DNA of 64,000 nt, taken from Varroa destructor (lineage: Eukaryota > Arthropoda > Arachnida > Mesostigmata > Varroidae). The position numbers and the translations under genes were made by a program. Below the pieces are notes generated by a model. It saw only the letters and a program-made list of their open reading frames with translations, had not been told where the DNA came from and searched no databases. Where the stretch lies: positions 54,305,823 to 54,369,822 of the forward strand of contig NW_019211454.1 of the NCBI RefSeq assembly GCF_002443255.2. The letters run 5' to 3'. Shown here in pieces: positions 28,040 through 40,114 of this stretch (position 1 is the stretch's first letter; each line of letters begins with the position of its first letter).

Positions 28040-28071
28040 TATTACTACTACTACTACCACTACGACTACTA
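28040..28071. repeat. Imperfect (ACT)n repeat
   Basis: TTACTACTACTACTACCACT-type tract with one C and one G interruption. Confidence 0.85.
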
Positions 28072-28768
28072 GTAAGTATTAATATATTCAAAGCAAAGTC
28101 ACTCAGATAAATTGTATATGACAGGCGCATCTAGCAGACGATCGGTCAGTCAGCAAGCTGAGTTGACAGCATATAGTAAAAAATAAATGTCCGCAGAGAA
28201 AAGCTGGAACGGAAACTGAAAAGGTGGGCTCAGCCGTACGCAATTACGCATAGACGCCGATTCGAACATTAGTAGAAATATAATAATAATGAACAAAGAT
28301 ATCTTAATAAACTAAATAGAAGAAAAAGAGAAATCGCTAGAAAGTGTACAGCCTCCGAATGGCAATGTGTTCAGCGCCTCCTGCCGGCGGTGACGGTTTT
28401 CGTTCATACTTCTCGAAAAAAGTGACGATTTGCCTGTTTTTCACGTTGGGGTTCGCACAACATAGACCCGCATAAGGGATAGGAAAAGGACATCCAGCAT
28501 TACGTCGATAAAAGATAATTGCCCACTACTTTCGAAAGTATATGACTCACATAATATGACAGGGATTTGTTTCATCGCGTGGAATTTTCAGTTTCGATAA
28601 ATCGATCTGACGGCGCATTGTATAGACGTTTTTTAGTTTTTCCTGTTCGATTTTTGGGTGTCAAATGGGGAAAACTCCCGCGCGTTAGGGATGCCAACTT
28701 TGTATTCCTGCTTGCGGACCTTATTGACAATACTTAACGGGGTTTATTCATTTACAATGGTGACATAG

Positions 28769-29128
28769 CAAGAGAAGACGTTTCTAGAACTTGAGAAATT
28801 ATTCTTGCTACTGCTTCAGGGGAATACTTTAACGGCAGGCCAAATTTTGAATGCGAATGATGCTATGTGTATAACTCAAATAGGCCGTTTTCTCGTACAG
28901 GATCTGAATTCCATATGAAACAGTGCAAAAATCAGGCGGAGTAGAGTATCTCGAGTATTCTTTCCTTTCATCAAGAATTTGGGGAATTTCTCGACGACAG
29001 AATCAGATGCCAGTCTGGCTACCATTATTAGCAGGACCAGTAAGGCGCTCGCCATCTGTTCGAGCCCTAGCGAAAGAATTATACGGCAGCTTCTTTTAAA
29101 CCCATCTGAGCCGAAATACTCTCGCTGA
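28769..29128 (+). pseudogene. Decayed ABCA first nucleotide-binding domain
   Basis: One frame runs from 28,769 to the stop at 29,126 with a single internal stop at 28,916. It reads a damaged Walker A (QEKTFLEL where GxxGxGKTT is expected), then LTAGQILNANDAM matching the usual 'PTxGxxxxxGxD' stretch, then a Q-loop-like LVQDLN. After the internal stop come a decayed signature followed by SKALAIC, and LLLNPSEPKYSR matching the Walker B/D-loop 'LDEPTxGxDPxSRR'. Walker A to D-loop is about 119 codons, the normal ABCA spacing. The catalytic glycine-rich loop, signature and Walker B acidic residues are all altered, so ATP hydrolysis would be impossible. The weaker TQRES read near 29,160 may be the following helix. 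Confidence 0.66.
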
Positions 29129-30183
29129 CAACTTATAGTCCTCGTATCTAAGCTTACTCAGAGAGAGAGCCTTGCGGCTATTCACTTGTGGCTAGGTTTT
29201 AGATAGGTTATCCGAAGTTCTCTAGAAGTGGCCTGTACCAGCCAGATTAATTTCGAAAAATATTACGTTTAATAAAAGTAAGAATCTCATACATATCCAG
29301 CATAGCGTACGTCGAACTACGTAGCCCTTACTACATCACTTGGAAACAACTAGTACTTCTATGTTCGCCTAAATTGCACCTGTAACAGCAACGCGCATAT
29401 GTGCATGCGAAGGCAAACGAGGCTACGATACATCTTACCTACGGTAATTATTGTAAATAATTGAATAGGCAATTTTTCCTTACGACGTTTCGTCTATGTG
29501 TACCGTTTTCTAAAATTCTTCCCTGGACTTTTGAGTTTTTGTAAAGAGGCGGGATTGAATTATGATTGGCGCATTGATGTTCAATGTATTTCCTTGAATC
29601 AATAGCGCCATATTCCTGTTTTTATTGACAAATGTACAACAAAAACAAACGGAATAATTATTTCCATCGAAATGAGGAACAGTCTACCACCGTACACGTA
29701 AGCAAGGCTTGTCGATCCGTTTGTCGAGTCCAACTCCGTCACGATACTATCCGCGACGATTATGTCGTCGTTTCAATGACAATCGGTCACAATATAACCT
29801 CGGTTAGCGTTGTCCGACGAACTAGAATAACGTGAAGTCCAGCGGTGACAGGACGATTGGGTGTCGTCGTATGTTAGTCTTTCTTAGGCATTCCTTTTTG
29901 AAGTTGGCTAACGTAGCAGCGTTGAGAAAATGTTAATATTGTATATATACTTAAATACTGTGTCGGAAAATCCGCTACCCATTGTGAAAGTGGTTGAAAA
30001 GACAAAAACAGGCGAGACTTCACACTAAGGTAATGTGACACGGCCTGCAATTTCACTATAAAAAAACGTATCAAATATATTTCCTATATTTGGTAAATGT
30101 ACCTTGGATAAAGCGGGTGCTACTTGGAGCAAAGTACGATCAATACTTTACTGTGTGAGTGAATAGGCGATACGAGAGAAGTT

Positions 30184-31370
30184 GTGTTGGTCCGCCTCAC
30201 AGGGGGTTTTCAGCGCTTCTGGTCAGTGATTGGGTACTATTTGGGCCCGTTTTTAGTTGGGTCAATTATTCATTTCTCATGTTCATACATTCTAAATACG
30301 GACGCTATATTCGGTGATTGCTTATTCAGTGAATCGGCTCTTTCTCACTGTTTGCCCACCGTAATGAGCGATACTGTTTCATCGCAGCTGGCCTTCAATT
30401 TTTCTACCGTTACATTAGCGATACAACTATACATACGTTACTATGGATCATCATCCGACCAACGTTCCTTTAGTTTGCCTATATTAGAGTGCTCTATTTT
30501 CATACTTTGGAAATTATAGAGTTCATCATTTAGATGTTGCTGACGGATCCAGTAAGAACAGCAAGCTTCAGATGAACGATATGTTGTTGATACCGGCGAT
30601 ATTCACGATTGCCCTTCCTTATGGATGAACTAATCCTAATAAATATTGAATCCTGGACCATCAGCCCGATGAAAAAGACGGGCGTAAGATGATTAACTTA
30701 TCGATTAAGTCTTTCGATTAAATGACCATTATACGAGAAGATCGTGTCTACAGCATCATAAAAGCACTGGTATCTTCTCTTAAACTATCCCCTGATAGCA
30801 GATAATTCTATTTCGGCCTCGGCTTCGTCATATGTTATTATTGTTATGGAGCTGTATCTTATTTAGCGCCAATACAGCTAGATTAACGAAAATGCGATAA
30901 CAGATGGATGTCTGTGATTAACGACACCGCCCTATTTACGAGTGGTAACACATGGCCTGTGATTAGGCCGAGCATGGCTTACAATTTTACTGACCCTGTG
31001 CTCGACCGCTCACGCCTGCGTACAATAATGCTACAGGGTACTAGGGATAAGTTGAGAAATCAAAACAAATATTTAAATTTTATTTTTTTCGCACCTGCCG
31101 ACTGGGGCGTGTCTGATAGAGGTGCTTATTCAATCTATCTAGGGCTCGCTTTAATCGTGATTTCAATTCAGCTTTCAAATCTACCATACGGCATTCTCAC
31201 AGATGTTTTTTTTTCGAAATACGCAACTGCCAGTTCCGTGCTTTTGCCATGACGAGTTCGCGGTTTTAGTCATGTTTTCTTCCGCTACCGAAAATATAGC
31301 GGGTTTATGCATTTCCTATGAATGTGTCCGGATTTATATCAGGCACTCTGTCTTTTGGAATAGACACTAA
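30184..31370 (+). pseudogene. Decayed ABCA second transmembrane domain
   Basis: Four open blocks on the + strand lie between the two ATP-binding relics. Frame 30,184-30,519 begins RLTGGFQRFWSVI, like the cytoplasmic lead-in of the second ABCA half, followed by a hydrophobic helix. The block 30,524-30,625 is polar then hydrophobic. Block 30,908-31,249 contains INDTALF, like the 'YNNxAxHS' end of the ABCA outer loop, and then LPYGILTDVFFSKYATA, which resembles the 'YGxxxxxxxFFSxxxTA' part of a late membrane helix. Block 31,245-31,367, in another frame, is another hydrophobic segment. The distance from INDTALF to the second Walker A is about 335 codons, near the roughly 350 in ABCA1. Blocks are separated by stops or frame changes. 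Confidence 0.55.
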
Positions 31371-31891
31371 AGGCGTTTAGTCCATGAGCCATGAACTCTC
31401 GCAGATTCAGACCCTAACATCATAATCATACGACGTGTGACGATGAGTATCTGAATAATTGAGTGCCTTCATAATTACCACTGTCTGATACATACCTCAT
31501 CATATGTATGCAAGTACGTGAAACGTACATACCGTACACAGTCTTGCACCAACTGTAACAGTTGAAACAGGAGCAGCAGAGATGGTGTATATGACATAAC
31601 AATCGTTCTCTTTTACCAGTTGCTAGAACTACTATCGACAATAACTGTGTCATGCAACAACAATAGCAACAGACACAACATTATACAGGCAGCGGAGCAG
31701 CGTTAATTGTATACAGTTGCTGCTATAACGGACAACAATAACACGTTGTTACCATTGGCCGTTATACAACAACAGCCCGACTAAAATGGCTAAAGAAGAA
31801 GTTCAACCCAGCAATAAAGTTATCATACGCGCGGACAAAAAATATCCCCGCTTACACGCCTGTTTTTTGTCGATAGCGACGGCAACAGGGG

Positions 31892-32410
31892 GTGTTAGGC
31901 ATCAGCCTAATGGAAGGGCGTAAATCTCAGATACGCTTGTATCTATGTAGTTTCCGTATATCTGTAAATAAAGTTAAATTTGGGCTGGCTGGTGACGCCG
32001 ATATGGTCGTGTGTTGGTTCTGCCACTGGCATGATGTCGTATATGCGCATCTATCTATATGTATTCATGTGGCAACGGACAAGTTGATGCAATACATTTT
32101 TGCAGACGCAGTAATAGCGTTTAATGAGTGGAAGAACCAACACATTTCCCTAGATATGGGCCCGTGATCATGTTCGTGCGGAACGGCGGAGTGATACACC
32201 ATTGCTATAACCATAATGTTGCACGGCTATTTATTTAGATTATATTATACAGAAGTCGATAGCTGAAACAGTCCTCGATTCTAACGATACATGTAGAGCC
32301 CGGCACAAGCCGGATGAACGATGCACGGGAACTGCCCCGCGCGTAACCGCACTTTGACCTGAATCCAAATTCAGCTAACACGTATTACATACTGGAACTG
32401 GTCAGAAGAT
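31892..32410 (+). pseudogene. Decayed ABCA second nucleotide-binding domain
   Basis: Walker A is split by a frameshift: one frame reads HQPNG at 31,900-31,914 and the next reads GRKSQIR at 31,916 onward, together resembling GPNGAGKSTIR. KVKFGLAGDAD follows, then HDVVYAHLS, matching the ABCA 'CPQxDxLxxHLTV' Q-loop region. At 32,313-32,354 the frame reads DERCTGTAPRVTAL, aligning with the Walker B/D-loop DEPTTGMDPRARR. At 32,375-32,410 the DNA resembles the 'LTSHSMEECEAL' switch-histidine region. A stop at 32,165 and at least two frame changes break it. Walker A to D-loop is about 133 codons against roughly 120 in intact proteins, so small insertions are likely. Confidence 0.62.
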
Positions 32411-32420
32411 GGATGCCACG

Positions 32421-33433
32421 ACAAAAAACAGACTTACCTGAAAATGCAATGAACAATGGTTATTATGATTAGTTCTTGTTGCACACGTCGGATAAGTGAC
32501 GATGCTCATGTATGTTTACACCGAGCTGGATCCTAGTTCTAGCTATCGTATATAGCATATATACATGTAGTAGTGATAATTCAAAACAGCATTTCTTTAT
32601 CTCCTTTATGAGGAAGAACTGCACGCGAATACCTTTGGGCTACAGTGAGTGCTTTCTGTAGCTTTGAATCTAAGTGAAGCATCTACCCTGTAAAGCCCCA
32701 TGGTGCTACTCACAAATGGAAAAATTATCTCATCAACGAAATACATCTCATTTTGGCGGGCAGAGTTTGTTATTAGACCCCCATGTTTCCAGCATAGTCA
32801 AACTAATAGGTTTGCTAACGTTAACTTAAAGGAAAACAGTTGGTCCGTCAGCCAACTTAAGTGAAATATTCCACTATGGCTACTATCATGACTAAAATCA
32901 GGGTTTATTAAAGAAACCCCACCTTTTCATTATGTACGTGCTATAGCAGCTAACGACCCGCAGTTTCGTGGTGCCGTGATGTTCAATGAATGAAAATCAT
33001 CCACGAGATTTCACGATCTAATGCGTCTGTGCGATCAGCTGAACAACTGGGACCAGCTAACTTCAATAGCCATTATTCATTCGTTCTTTGTTGCGCTTCG
33101 ACGTTCTGCAAATAAGTTAAATCAAATATATCTGCGTTTGTAGATGCACGCCGTTTCGACGGCGGTCCGCACCAAGTCGACAGAAGGCAGCTGTGGCATT
33201 AGTAATATGGCATCTTTCATAATGTTTTTTCGTAAATGCAGTATTCGTTTCGACATACGACTACCTGTGTTATTTAACCAGTTGCATTATTTTGTTGTTG
33301 CTACCGTCGTAGCTGACGCTGGCATTGGAAACGGCGCAGGAATATCTATGCAGCAGGAGACAGAGAGGCCTGGCGTTGCGTCATCGTTTCTGCCGGTAGC
33401 GACTATACATTGATGGCACAGGGTGTCACTCAC
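32421..33433. other. No recognised gene
   Basis: Sequence after the ABCA-like relic. The expected end of the second ATP-binding domain could not be traced beyond about 32,420. Confidence 0.4.
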
Positions 33434-33631
33434 AAATGCTCAACGTTATTCGGTGTTCCGCATATATCTAGGGGCATAACGATGACACCGTCTTCGTACG
33501 CTTCGTCCTCCTGGCCATGAACGGCATCATTATGAACATCGGTGCAACCATTATCAACAGCATTAGCAGCAGATGTACGTATCAATAAGCGTCCCAACGA
33601 ACCTTGTTCGAGTCGCGTACCCACCGTACAA
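33434..33631 (-). CDS. Candidate internal coding exon, unknown protein
   Basis: Not recognised. On the minus strand a frame of about 66 codons runs from a possible acceptor (CCTTATGGTACAG, AG at 33,632-33,633) to a consensus donor GTGAGT at 33,433-33,428. Codon use is strikingly G- or A-first (GCT GTT GAT AAT GGT ... GAC GAA GCG), and the product is acidic, with VHGQEDEAYEDGVIVMPLDI in its second half. A proline-containing acidic region of this kind suggests a soluble protein but names no family. The plus strand shows no comparable frame here. Confidence 0.35.
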
Positions 33632-33879
33632 CTGTACCATAAGGAACGCAAAAGCACGCACCACTTATAAATAGATCAGCCTGTGTATTATTATGTCTAT
33701 TTGTGGCATGGCCACCACGCACAATGCCAGCAGCAGCTACTACACGTGAATGCCTCTACTCCTCTTTTCACCTTTACCTACCCTCTTGCCCCCCACGTTT
33801 TGCACTAAAGATTATAGTAGCGTTTTATGATCGGGATTACCGTCGTCCCGCTGCTAAAACCAATCAGGTGACTGACAGC

Positions 33880-33903
33880 AGAAGCAGCAGCAGCAGCAAC
33901 AAT
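33880..33903. repeat. (CAG)n repeat
   Basis: AGAAGCAGCAGCAGCAGCAA tract, orientation opposite to the CTG tracts at 17.4 and 36.7 kb. Confidence 0.8.
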
Positions 33904-34405
33904 GAACGTGCACTCATCAATACCATGCAGACGTTTAGTTGAAATAGCAAATGACACTTGTTCTTGCATAGATAGATAGATACCCGTTCGTCTTTCTCGA
34001 CTAGAACCCGTCTTGTAACGTAAAATACGTAGCTTATCGTATGCTGTAAGTGTGTTGTTTGTACGCTTGCTTTCTCATTGTTATTTATTGACTGACGATG
34101 CCGCTACGATCGCTGTAGCTATTAGCGCTTCTATCATAGTCCTTATATGCCGGTTGCCTCACGCTCGCAAAAAAAACTACTATATTCTCGTTAAGTGAAT
34201 GAAGAAACGAGAAGGCCACAGCCCGTACGGATTGTATTGAGCTACCACTGCGGTTTTCAGAGGTGAAAACTGCAATAAACAATAGATGCAATACATTCAT
34301 GCTTTTTAAGGAAGAGTACAGACCACGCTAAGAGCCATAGGGAAACACACAGCAAATTGCCATTATGGCTTTTAGTTGGACGTGCGTGCTTCTGAACGGA
34401 TTTAA

Positions 34406-34658
34406 TCATGCTTTTATTCATGTCTGGCCGGTAACATGAAAGTGCTAGCCGCAGAGGGAGCAATAGCCGTAGTGGACGCCATGACGGCTTCGTACGCCGT
34501 GTTTCGCCGTTCGACCTATAGGGCTAAACGCGTGGACGACGGCATTGCCATCCGTCTCCGTGAGGTCTTCTTTCCCCAATCAACAACTCCGTTGCGACAT
34601 GAAATGGTTGATCGTATCGTTAAGACCATGGCGAAGACAAGTCGGACAGTTGCGGCAG
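34406..34658 (+). CDS. Candidate coding exon, unknown protein
   Basis: Not recognised. An open frame lies in a locally G/C-rich block. Its first Met is at 34,436 and it is open back to a stop just before 34,406. It reads MKVLAAEGAIAVVDAMTASY, then a basic part, then RLREVFFPQSTTPLRHEMV. G- and C-ending, purine-first codons are common. It reaches a possible donor CAG|GTTAGC at 34,659; reading on would hit a stop at once, as expected of an exon end. No signal peptide or membrane helix. It could also be a fragment of a transposon gene. Confidence 0.33.
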
Positions 34659-34759
34659 GTTAGCGACGGCAGTCGGGCACACTTGTTGCAAATAGCGCTT
34701 CAATGGTCAAAAAGGAAGAAAATTTGTACGTGTTCAGTGACACTCCTTTAACCCTGGAA

Positions 34760-36678
34760 AAGCTGACTCGCTAAATGCTACTATGGCCGTTTGCTGCTCA
34801 TCCATATGATGGGTGATGATCAGTTAATTTAAAAGGGGATTCGCTTCACTGCACGAGCGTTTTTTACTGGCCTGTTGTTAAGAAAATATATGTATACGTA
34901 TAATAAAGCAGATACAGGATTCAACGGATACTGGTACATATGGATGCTTACAGGTGTTGGACACAATTTCGGCTCACTTCAAGGTTGGCGTTACAAGCCT
35001 GGCCAGCTACTGCCGCCGGAAAAAACGTTTTGCCCTAACTACGTTGCCCCCTTGGTCTGTACACGTCGTTTGTAACACCGAGCTAATTCATATATTGTTT
35101 GTCTCGTTTTATAAGTATTCATGGGGCTTTTCTTCCGTATTATAATACATTGATATGTCCGATATGCTAGGACTGTGTACGTTGAAAAATCGTTAATGTC
35201 CAAATACCGACGCCTAAATACACGCCCCTCACACACATGTATAACAGATGAAACGATAACATACGTATATATATACCTGCTATACGTTTCTATCAACAGT
35301 TTCATTATATATTATCGATTATACGTGGACACGCATGTCTATTCCTGTTCATGGATGGATCCGTGGAGGACAAAAATTTAGAGCAATTAAATAAATATCT
35401 AGATTTTCGACTCTGGTTCAACGGCTCATGCGTGATCGCTGATGTCCAAGTTATATGATCTACCTTATGGCGTCCTAAGACCGTAAGGGCGGACACAGGG
35501 ATGCCTCCGACTCAACGGTTGTTATCCCGTCAACGAGGCTGAACGGTCGAGCACATACAATCACCGTAGAAATAGGCCGTAAGAAGTGCCCTACCGACAC
35601 GACCACGAGCGGGATATTTAGGATCTGTCAGTTTTAATGTTTCGACAGGCAAACGAATGACGATATCATGCAAACGTTGCTTGAAGAATGCATTTACGCC
35701 AGTATAACAGCCAGCTATTGAAGGTGGCTATGTAGGGCATAAGGATGTGCTGTTCACTGCTTTAGCGTACCGTAAGTGACTGACAAAGAAGAAAAAAGGA
35801 TTTACATGGCAAAACAATTTTCTGCGGGGTTCGATGGGCGCACAGTGTGTTGAAGACTTGTGTGATCGTCAACGTTGCTCGTTGGGTTCCGAAGAGAAAA
35901 ATAAGATGATAAACTTCGACTTTATTGGAAACTGGTAACACCGAGAAGTAGCATTATGTACAAGACGCGTAACGACTGAACCCAGTTTATCATGGCCACT
36001 GCAGGAGTGTAAAACACTGTTTCGGCACGAAAGTGCCGTTCTTGTCAATCAAGGCATCCCATCGAAAAGTGGATATGACTATGGTACAAAACTTAATTGA
36101 TACGCATCAACACCTTGCCTCGGTAATGACAATTAGAAGAATAGCGAACGCAGAGGCGCGGATTTTTCGGCAAAAGCCAACTCTATCACATTAGGTTAAT
36201 AGGACGTCAACAACTCGGCAAGATCGTTAGCATTCTGTAAGCTGTGATACGTGCAACGTTCAGCTTACAACAGGATATCCACACGTGAGCCAATGCAAAC
36301 TGAAGGCCTGTAAATCACCTGACATTAGCTACAACAAGCAGGCAAGCGGATTTGCTTTTTATTATTGTTATAATTATTATGATTTCTCATCTTCTTATTT
36401 GTTGACTTCAATTTTTTTCTATTTTTCATCTACTTGTTTAAGCAAGGTATAGCTGTCGTTCGATTTTTGTGTGCGCTTACAGCATCTACTGTCCTGATCG
36501 GTCAAACTGACAATTTTATTGTGCATTATATAGCAAACTATTTACGTCAGGTAATTGATGGGGCTAGGCGAGATGGTGCTACTTCGTGACGTTCCTGGTC
36601 GCGGTTCAGAATAGCGAAGCCGTTTGGTAAGTGGGCACTACGAACTGCCAATCAATGGAGTTTCCAACTATTCACTGA

Positions 36679-36711
<33 letters not shown>

Positions 36712-38829
36712 CATAAACTGCTACAACAAATGACAACTAACGACTGTAGTGTCGGTGTTTGTAACTAATCCAGTAGTGGCGTCGACCTTCTTCACCGCCT
36801 TTGCCCCTTCTTCCATTTGCTACCGGAGGGGCACGCAGATACCGCGCTAACGTGCCCATGTTAAACATAGGGGGCGTTTTAGTACGGGGATTATAATCGG
36901 GAGGGCTATCAGGGAAAAGAGTATGAGGCATAGACCAGTTGACTGAATGAACGACGTTTACGCTAGCTTACGGCATTTGCTGCGACAGATGCCCTAATCA
37001 TAGGCACCGTTCACGGTCGGTCGTTGCCGACCCAACGGCCTAATGCTATCACAATTAACATGACAAAAACCTGCATGAGAAATACCAGGAAATGTGTACG
37101 ATGGCGTGAAGCGCACTAGCAGCAGACGCACTTATTCGAAGAACAGCAACAGTACCAATGATGGCGTCATAACTGTAGCATTATAGTAGTAGCGCTAAGT
37201 CGAAAAGATATAAAGAAGGTAAAAATGGTCGGAAATGGAAAAACAACGAAAGGGATTAGTTATGGGGCGGAAGAGAGGCAATAAGGCCTAGTAATAGTAA
37301 GGCCAAGCCAAGAATCAGATTCGAGGGGAAAATTATAAAACCAATTCTATTATTTCGCCAACCTAGCGTCTCGGTTTTCGGTAACGACTTTACACATTCT
37401 TTCCTTTATGCTGTTGTTTTGTTTATTAAACTTGTTTCAGTTAATTTTGCTGTGTCAATCTGTGTAGTAACGAGCTGATTTACTTTGAGGGTAGCCCGCG
37501 AAGCATGAACATCAACTTACTCATTTAATTTCTAGTTTTCATAAGTTTAATTTCATTTGCTATTGTTGTCGGTCACTATTAACTTAGGCTTTTCTTTTTT
37601 TCAGTCCGGTCAACCGTTAGATGTATTGCCACAAACGCACCTTTCCTGTCAACAAGTGGTCAAGCGTCAGCGGCTCGTTAACAATTGAATCCCAAATGAT
37701 ATTACCTTTCTATCAACGCCAGTATTTTTCGTTGTCGAGCAACGAGTCACATACAAAGAACAATTGGAGTTAGGGAAAGATGATACATCACGGACGGTCC
37801 CTTTGATTCTACTGTGGAAGCACAACATAGGAAGTGGTAAAACGGAAGAAAAACAAGCCACAACTGACGATATCCAAAGGAGTTTCATCTGGCCAGGTTT
37901 CCCTAACGCTTCAAGCTTTGTTAAGAATCACAAAATCTGATAGCTCGTCAGGCTTTATCGAAATGTCTGTCCTATATCGTGTTTTATCTAAATCAGGCTC
38001 TCATTTTAGCAAATAACGCTAGTAGTTAAATTTGTGAAATAAACGAAGAAACTTGAAGGCAAACCGATCTTAATCAGTAAGCAAGTGTACCTGTGCATCC
38101 TGTATTTGTATATGTGTACGTCTATCCGATTAACAAATGCTTTTTATATTCGAATTTATCTCAATATATAATGTACGATTTGCGGACAATGCGATCAATA
38201 ACGTGTATTAACTACAGGTCCATATAGGTGTTGGAGTCATCCATAATATCTTATTGGATATTCACGTATATGCAAGAAACTGTACACATTTTTCCGTGTT
38301 TTGTCGGCGTGAAAAAAAAATACGTCATCGATGGCAATGGTGCCCGAATGTATAGAAGCAGTAACTGGCCACAATACCATGACAATAACGTTATCATGAA
38401 TACATGATATGATCCATCCAGGTCGAAGATGGTGAATCGACTGAAGTTTATCATTTTGTTATGGAAAAACATCATTGCTAAGCGTTATCTGATAATATGT
38501 CATTAATTCTAAATTGATTCGCATTTTCTATTATATCTATTGCTTTTATCATAAATGTTCTAATTGGTAATTTTGCTCCAATAAGAAATTTACTATTGAA
38601 AGAAACCGTATCAGTGCCTTTACAACGTAAATTACGTGGTGGAAAAATATTGACCGTTTTTCTAGCCAGATGGCTTTAAAATCGTTTAGCCCAGGTCATC
38701 TGGGCCGCAGGTCGGCATTAATGTCATTTGAAAGCTGAAATTCGACAGTAGTTATTGTTTGGATGTTTTCAATCAGGCTTAGGGAAAAGCGTCTTAAAGA
38801 TGAATGAAAATTTTGCTATATTTTTCGAT
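34760..38829. other. No recognised gene
   Basis: Short open frames only, plus the (CTG)10 tract. 38,600-38,830 may contain the untranslated 5' part of the mariner element. Confidence 0.4.
36681..36711 (+). repeat. (CTG)10 repeat
   Basis: Ten pure CTG units. This is the second CTG/CAG tract in the window and has the same strand orientation as the 60-unit tract. Confidence 0.95.
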
Positions 38830-39715
38830 GTTTTCACAATAGAGACACGAATGCTACCCAGGCCCATAAAAAAATCGTCCTATTAATGGTCGAGACGCGT
38901 TATCGGAAGGAACGGCTCAAAGCTGGTTCTGTCGCTTTCGCTCTGGAGATTTCGATGTGAAGGTGATCCCCGTAGTGGTCGACCAATTATGAAATTAGTA
39001 CGAAAATTGACCATGATCGGCACCTCAGTAGCCATTATACCGCCAAGCAGCTAAACACTGACAATCGAACGATCTTGAACCGTTTGAGGAAGGCTAGCTA
39101 GAAAAAAAAGCTGAATTTTGCTTGCCATACAAAAAACTGACTGGGACGCATTTCTATCTTCGAAACACTACAGAAGCTCAATGGAATTGAGCTACTTCTA
39201 AAGCAGTTAATCGCAACTGATCAAAAGTGGATTACATATAACAATGATGTTCAAATAAGAAACAATGTGTTTTTCAAAAATTTGCGCCGGTGCCTAGATC
39301 GATACCAAGCCAGAGCAGGTGATATTGTGTATTTAGTAGGGTTGGAGAAAGGTCGTGGACAGTGACGCACTGCCGCCCAGCGAAACGAACCTCTAACATT
39401 TTACCAATTAGTACGATTACAACAAGTTATCGAGAAATATCGATCGAAACTACAGAAAAACAGCGGGTTCAACTTTGGCTACACATTAAAACTTTTGGCG
39501 ACATTTTGATCTTCACCATAGGACTGTTATCATCTCTTTCGGTCTCTACAGAACTCCCCTAGTAATGTTAACTTAATTTCAATGGAGGAACTCAAAAATA
39601 GCTTTTTGTCCAAACGCCACAAAGGTTCTGCAATACTCTAATTATTGTGTTATCTGAAAAATGACACAGGATTATCGATTGAAATCATCCACATTTAGAT
39701 TATTAATGATATTTT
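38830..39715 (+). mobile_element. Degenerate mariner (Tc1/mariner superfamily) transposase relic
   Basis: A cut-and-paste DNA transposon whose transposase is broken. Readable blocks in the right order are GRDALSEGTAQSWFCRFRSG then DPRSGRPI (DNA-binding N-terminal region, 38,890-38,995), HYTAKQLNTDNRTILNRLRK (about 39,035-39,090), ATDQKWITYNN (39,215-39,245, keeping the first catalytic Asp), NEPLTFYQLVRL (about 39,385-39,430) and DCYHLFRSLQNS (about 39,520-39,560, third acidic residue region). The block that should carry the second catalytic Asp (HQDNARPH-like) reads FNFGYTLKLL and has lost it. Many frameshifts and stops are present. I could not define terminal inverted repeats or the TA target duplication. 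The subfamily (irritans- or mauritiana-like) is uncertain. Confidence 0.85.
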
Positions 39716-40072
39716 TAGCCTATCTATTATCGCTAGCCTGAAATAGATCAGGCGAAAAAAATTGCTCTTGATAGTTAATACATAGTTGACATTGATTGTT
39801 ACTCGATGTTTTCTATCACGTACTATCGTGTTGACAAAAATTAACCAATTGTATCACTGCACGTAAACCTTAAGCTACCTGTTAGTAGCTTCTGTGTCAT
39901 GTTTGTTACTTTTTAATAACGTGACAATGGGCGGATGGACGACTTCATTGTAAAGCTCAGTTGGAACCTAAGAAACGTGATGATGAATGATCTCTGCAAC
40001 GTTGGTACAGTATCGATAAAAAGGCTTATATGCCCATAGATACGTCTCATAGTAATAGAAAAATAAAAAGTT

Positions 40073-40073
<1 letters not shown>

Positions 40074-40111
<38 letters not shown>
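40074..40111. repeat. (AT)n microsatellite
   Basis: About 19 AT units, lying between the mariner and LINE relics. Confidence 0.97.

Positions 40112-40114
<3 letters not shown>

Larger units (their letters stand above)
28740..32420 (+). pseudogene. ABC transporter subfamily A (ABCA-like) pseudogene, NBD1-TMD2-NBD2
   Basis: ABCA proteins are full-length lipid or xenobiotic exporters with two halves, each a membrane domain followed by an ATP-binding domain. Read across stops and frameshifts, this region gives, in order: a decayed first ATP-binding domain (about 28,769-29,125), a gap of about 1 kb, a membrane helix and outer-loop region (30,184-30,628), a second loop end and helices (30,908-31,367), and a second ATP-binding domain (31,892-32,410). 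Walker A to Walker A is about 1,050 codons, close to the roughly 850-1,010 usual in ABCA proteins. Stops (for example 28,916), frameshifts and lost catalytic residues make it non-functional. The first membrane domain is not clearly visible; a fragment reading FRSYFSKKV near 28,400 could be a trace of it. No intron-like gaps are needed, so a processed copy is possible. Homology is by motif reading only. Confidence 0.68.
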
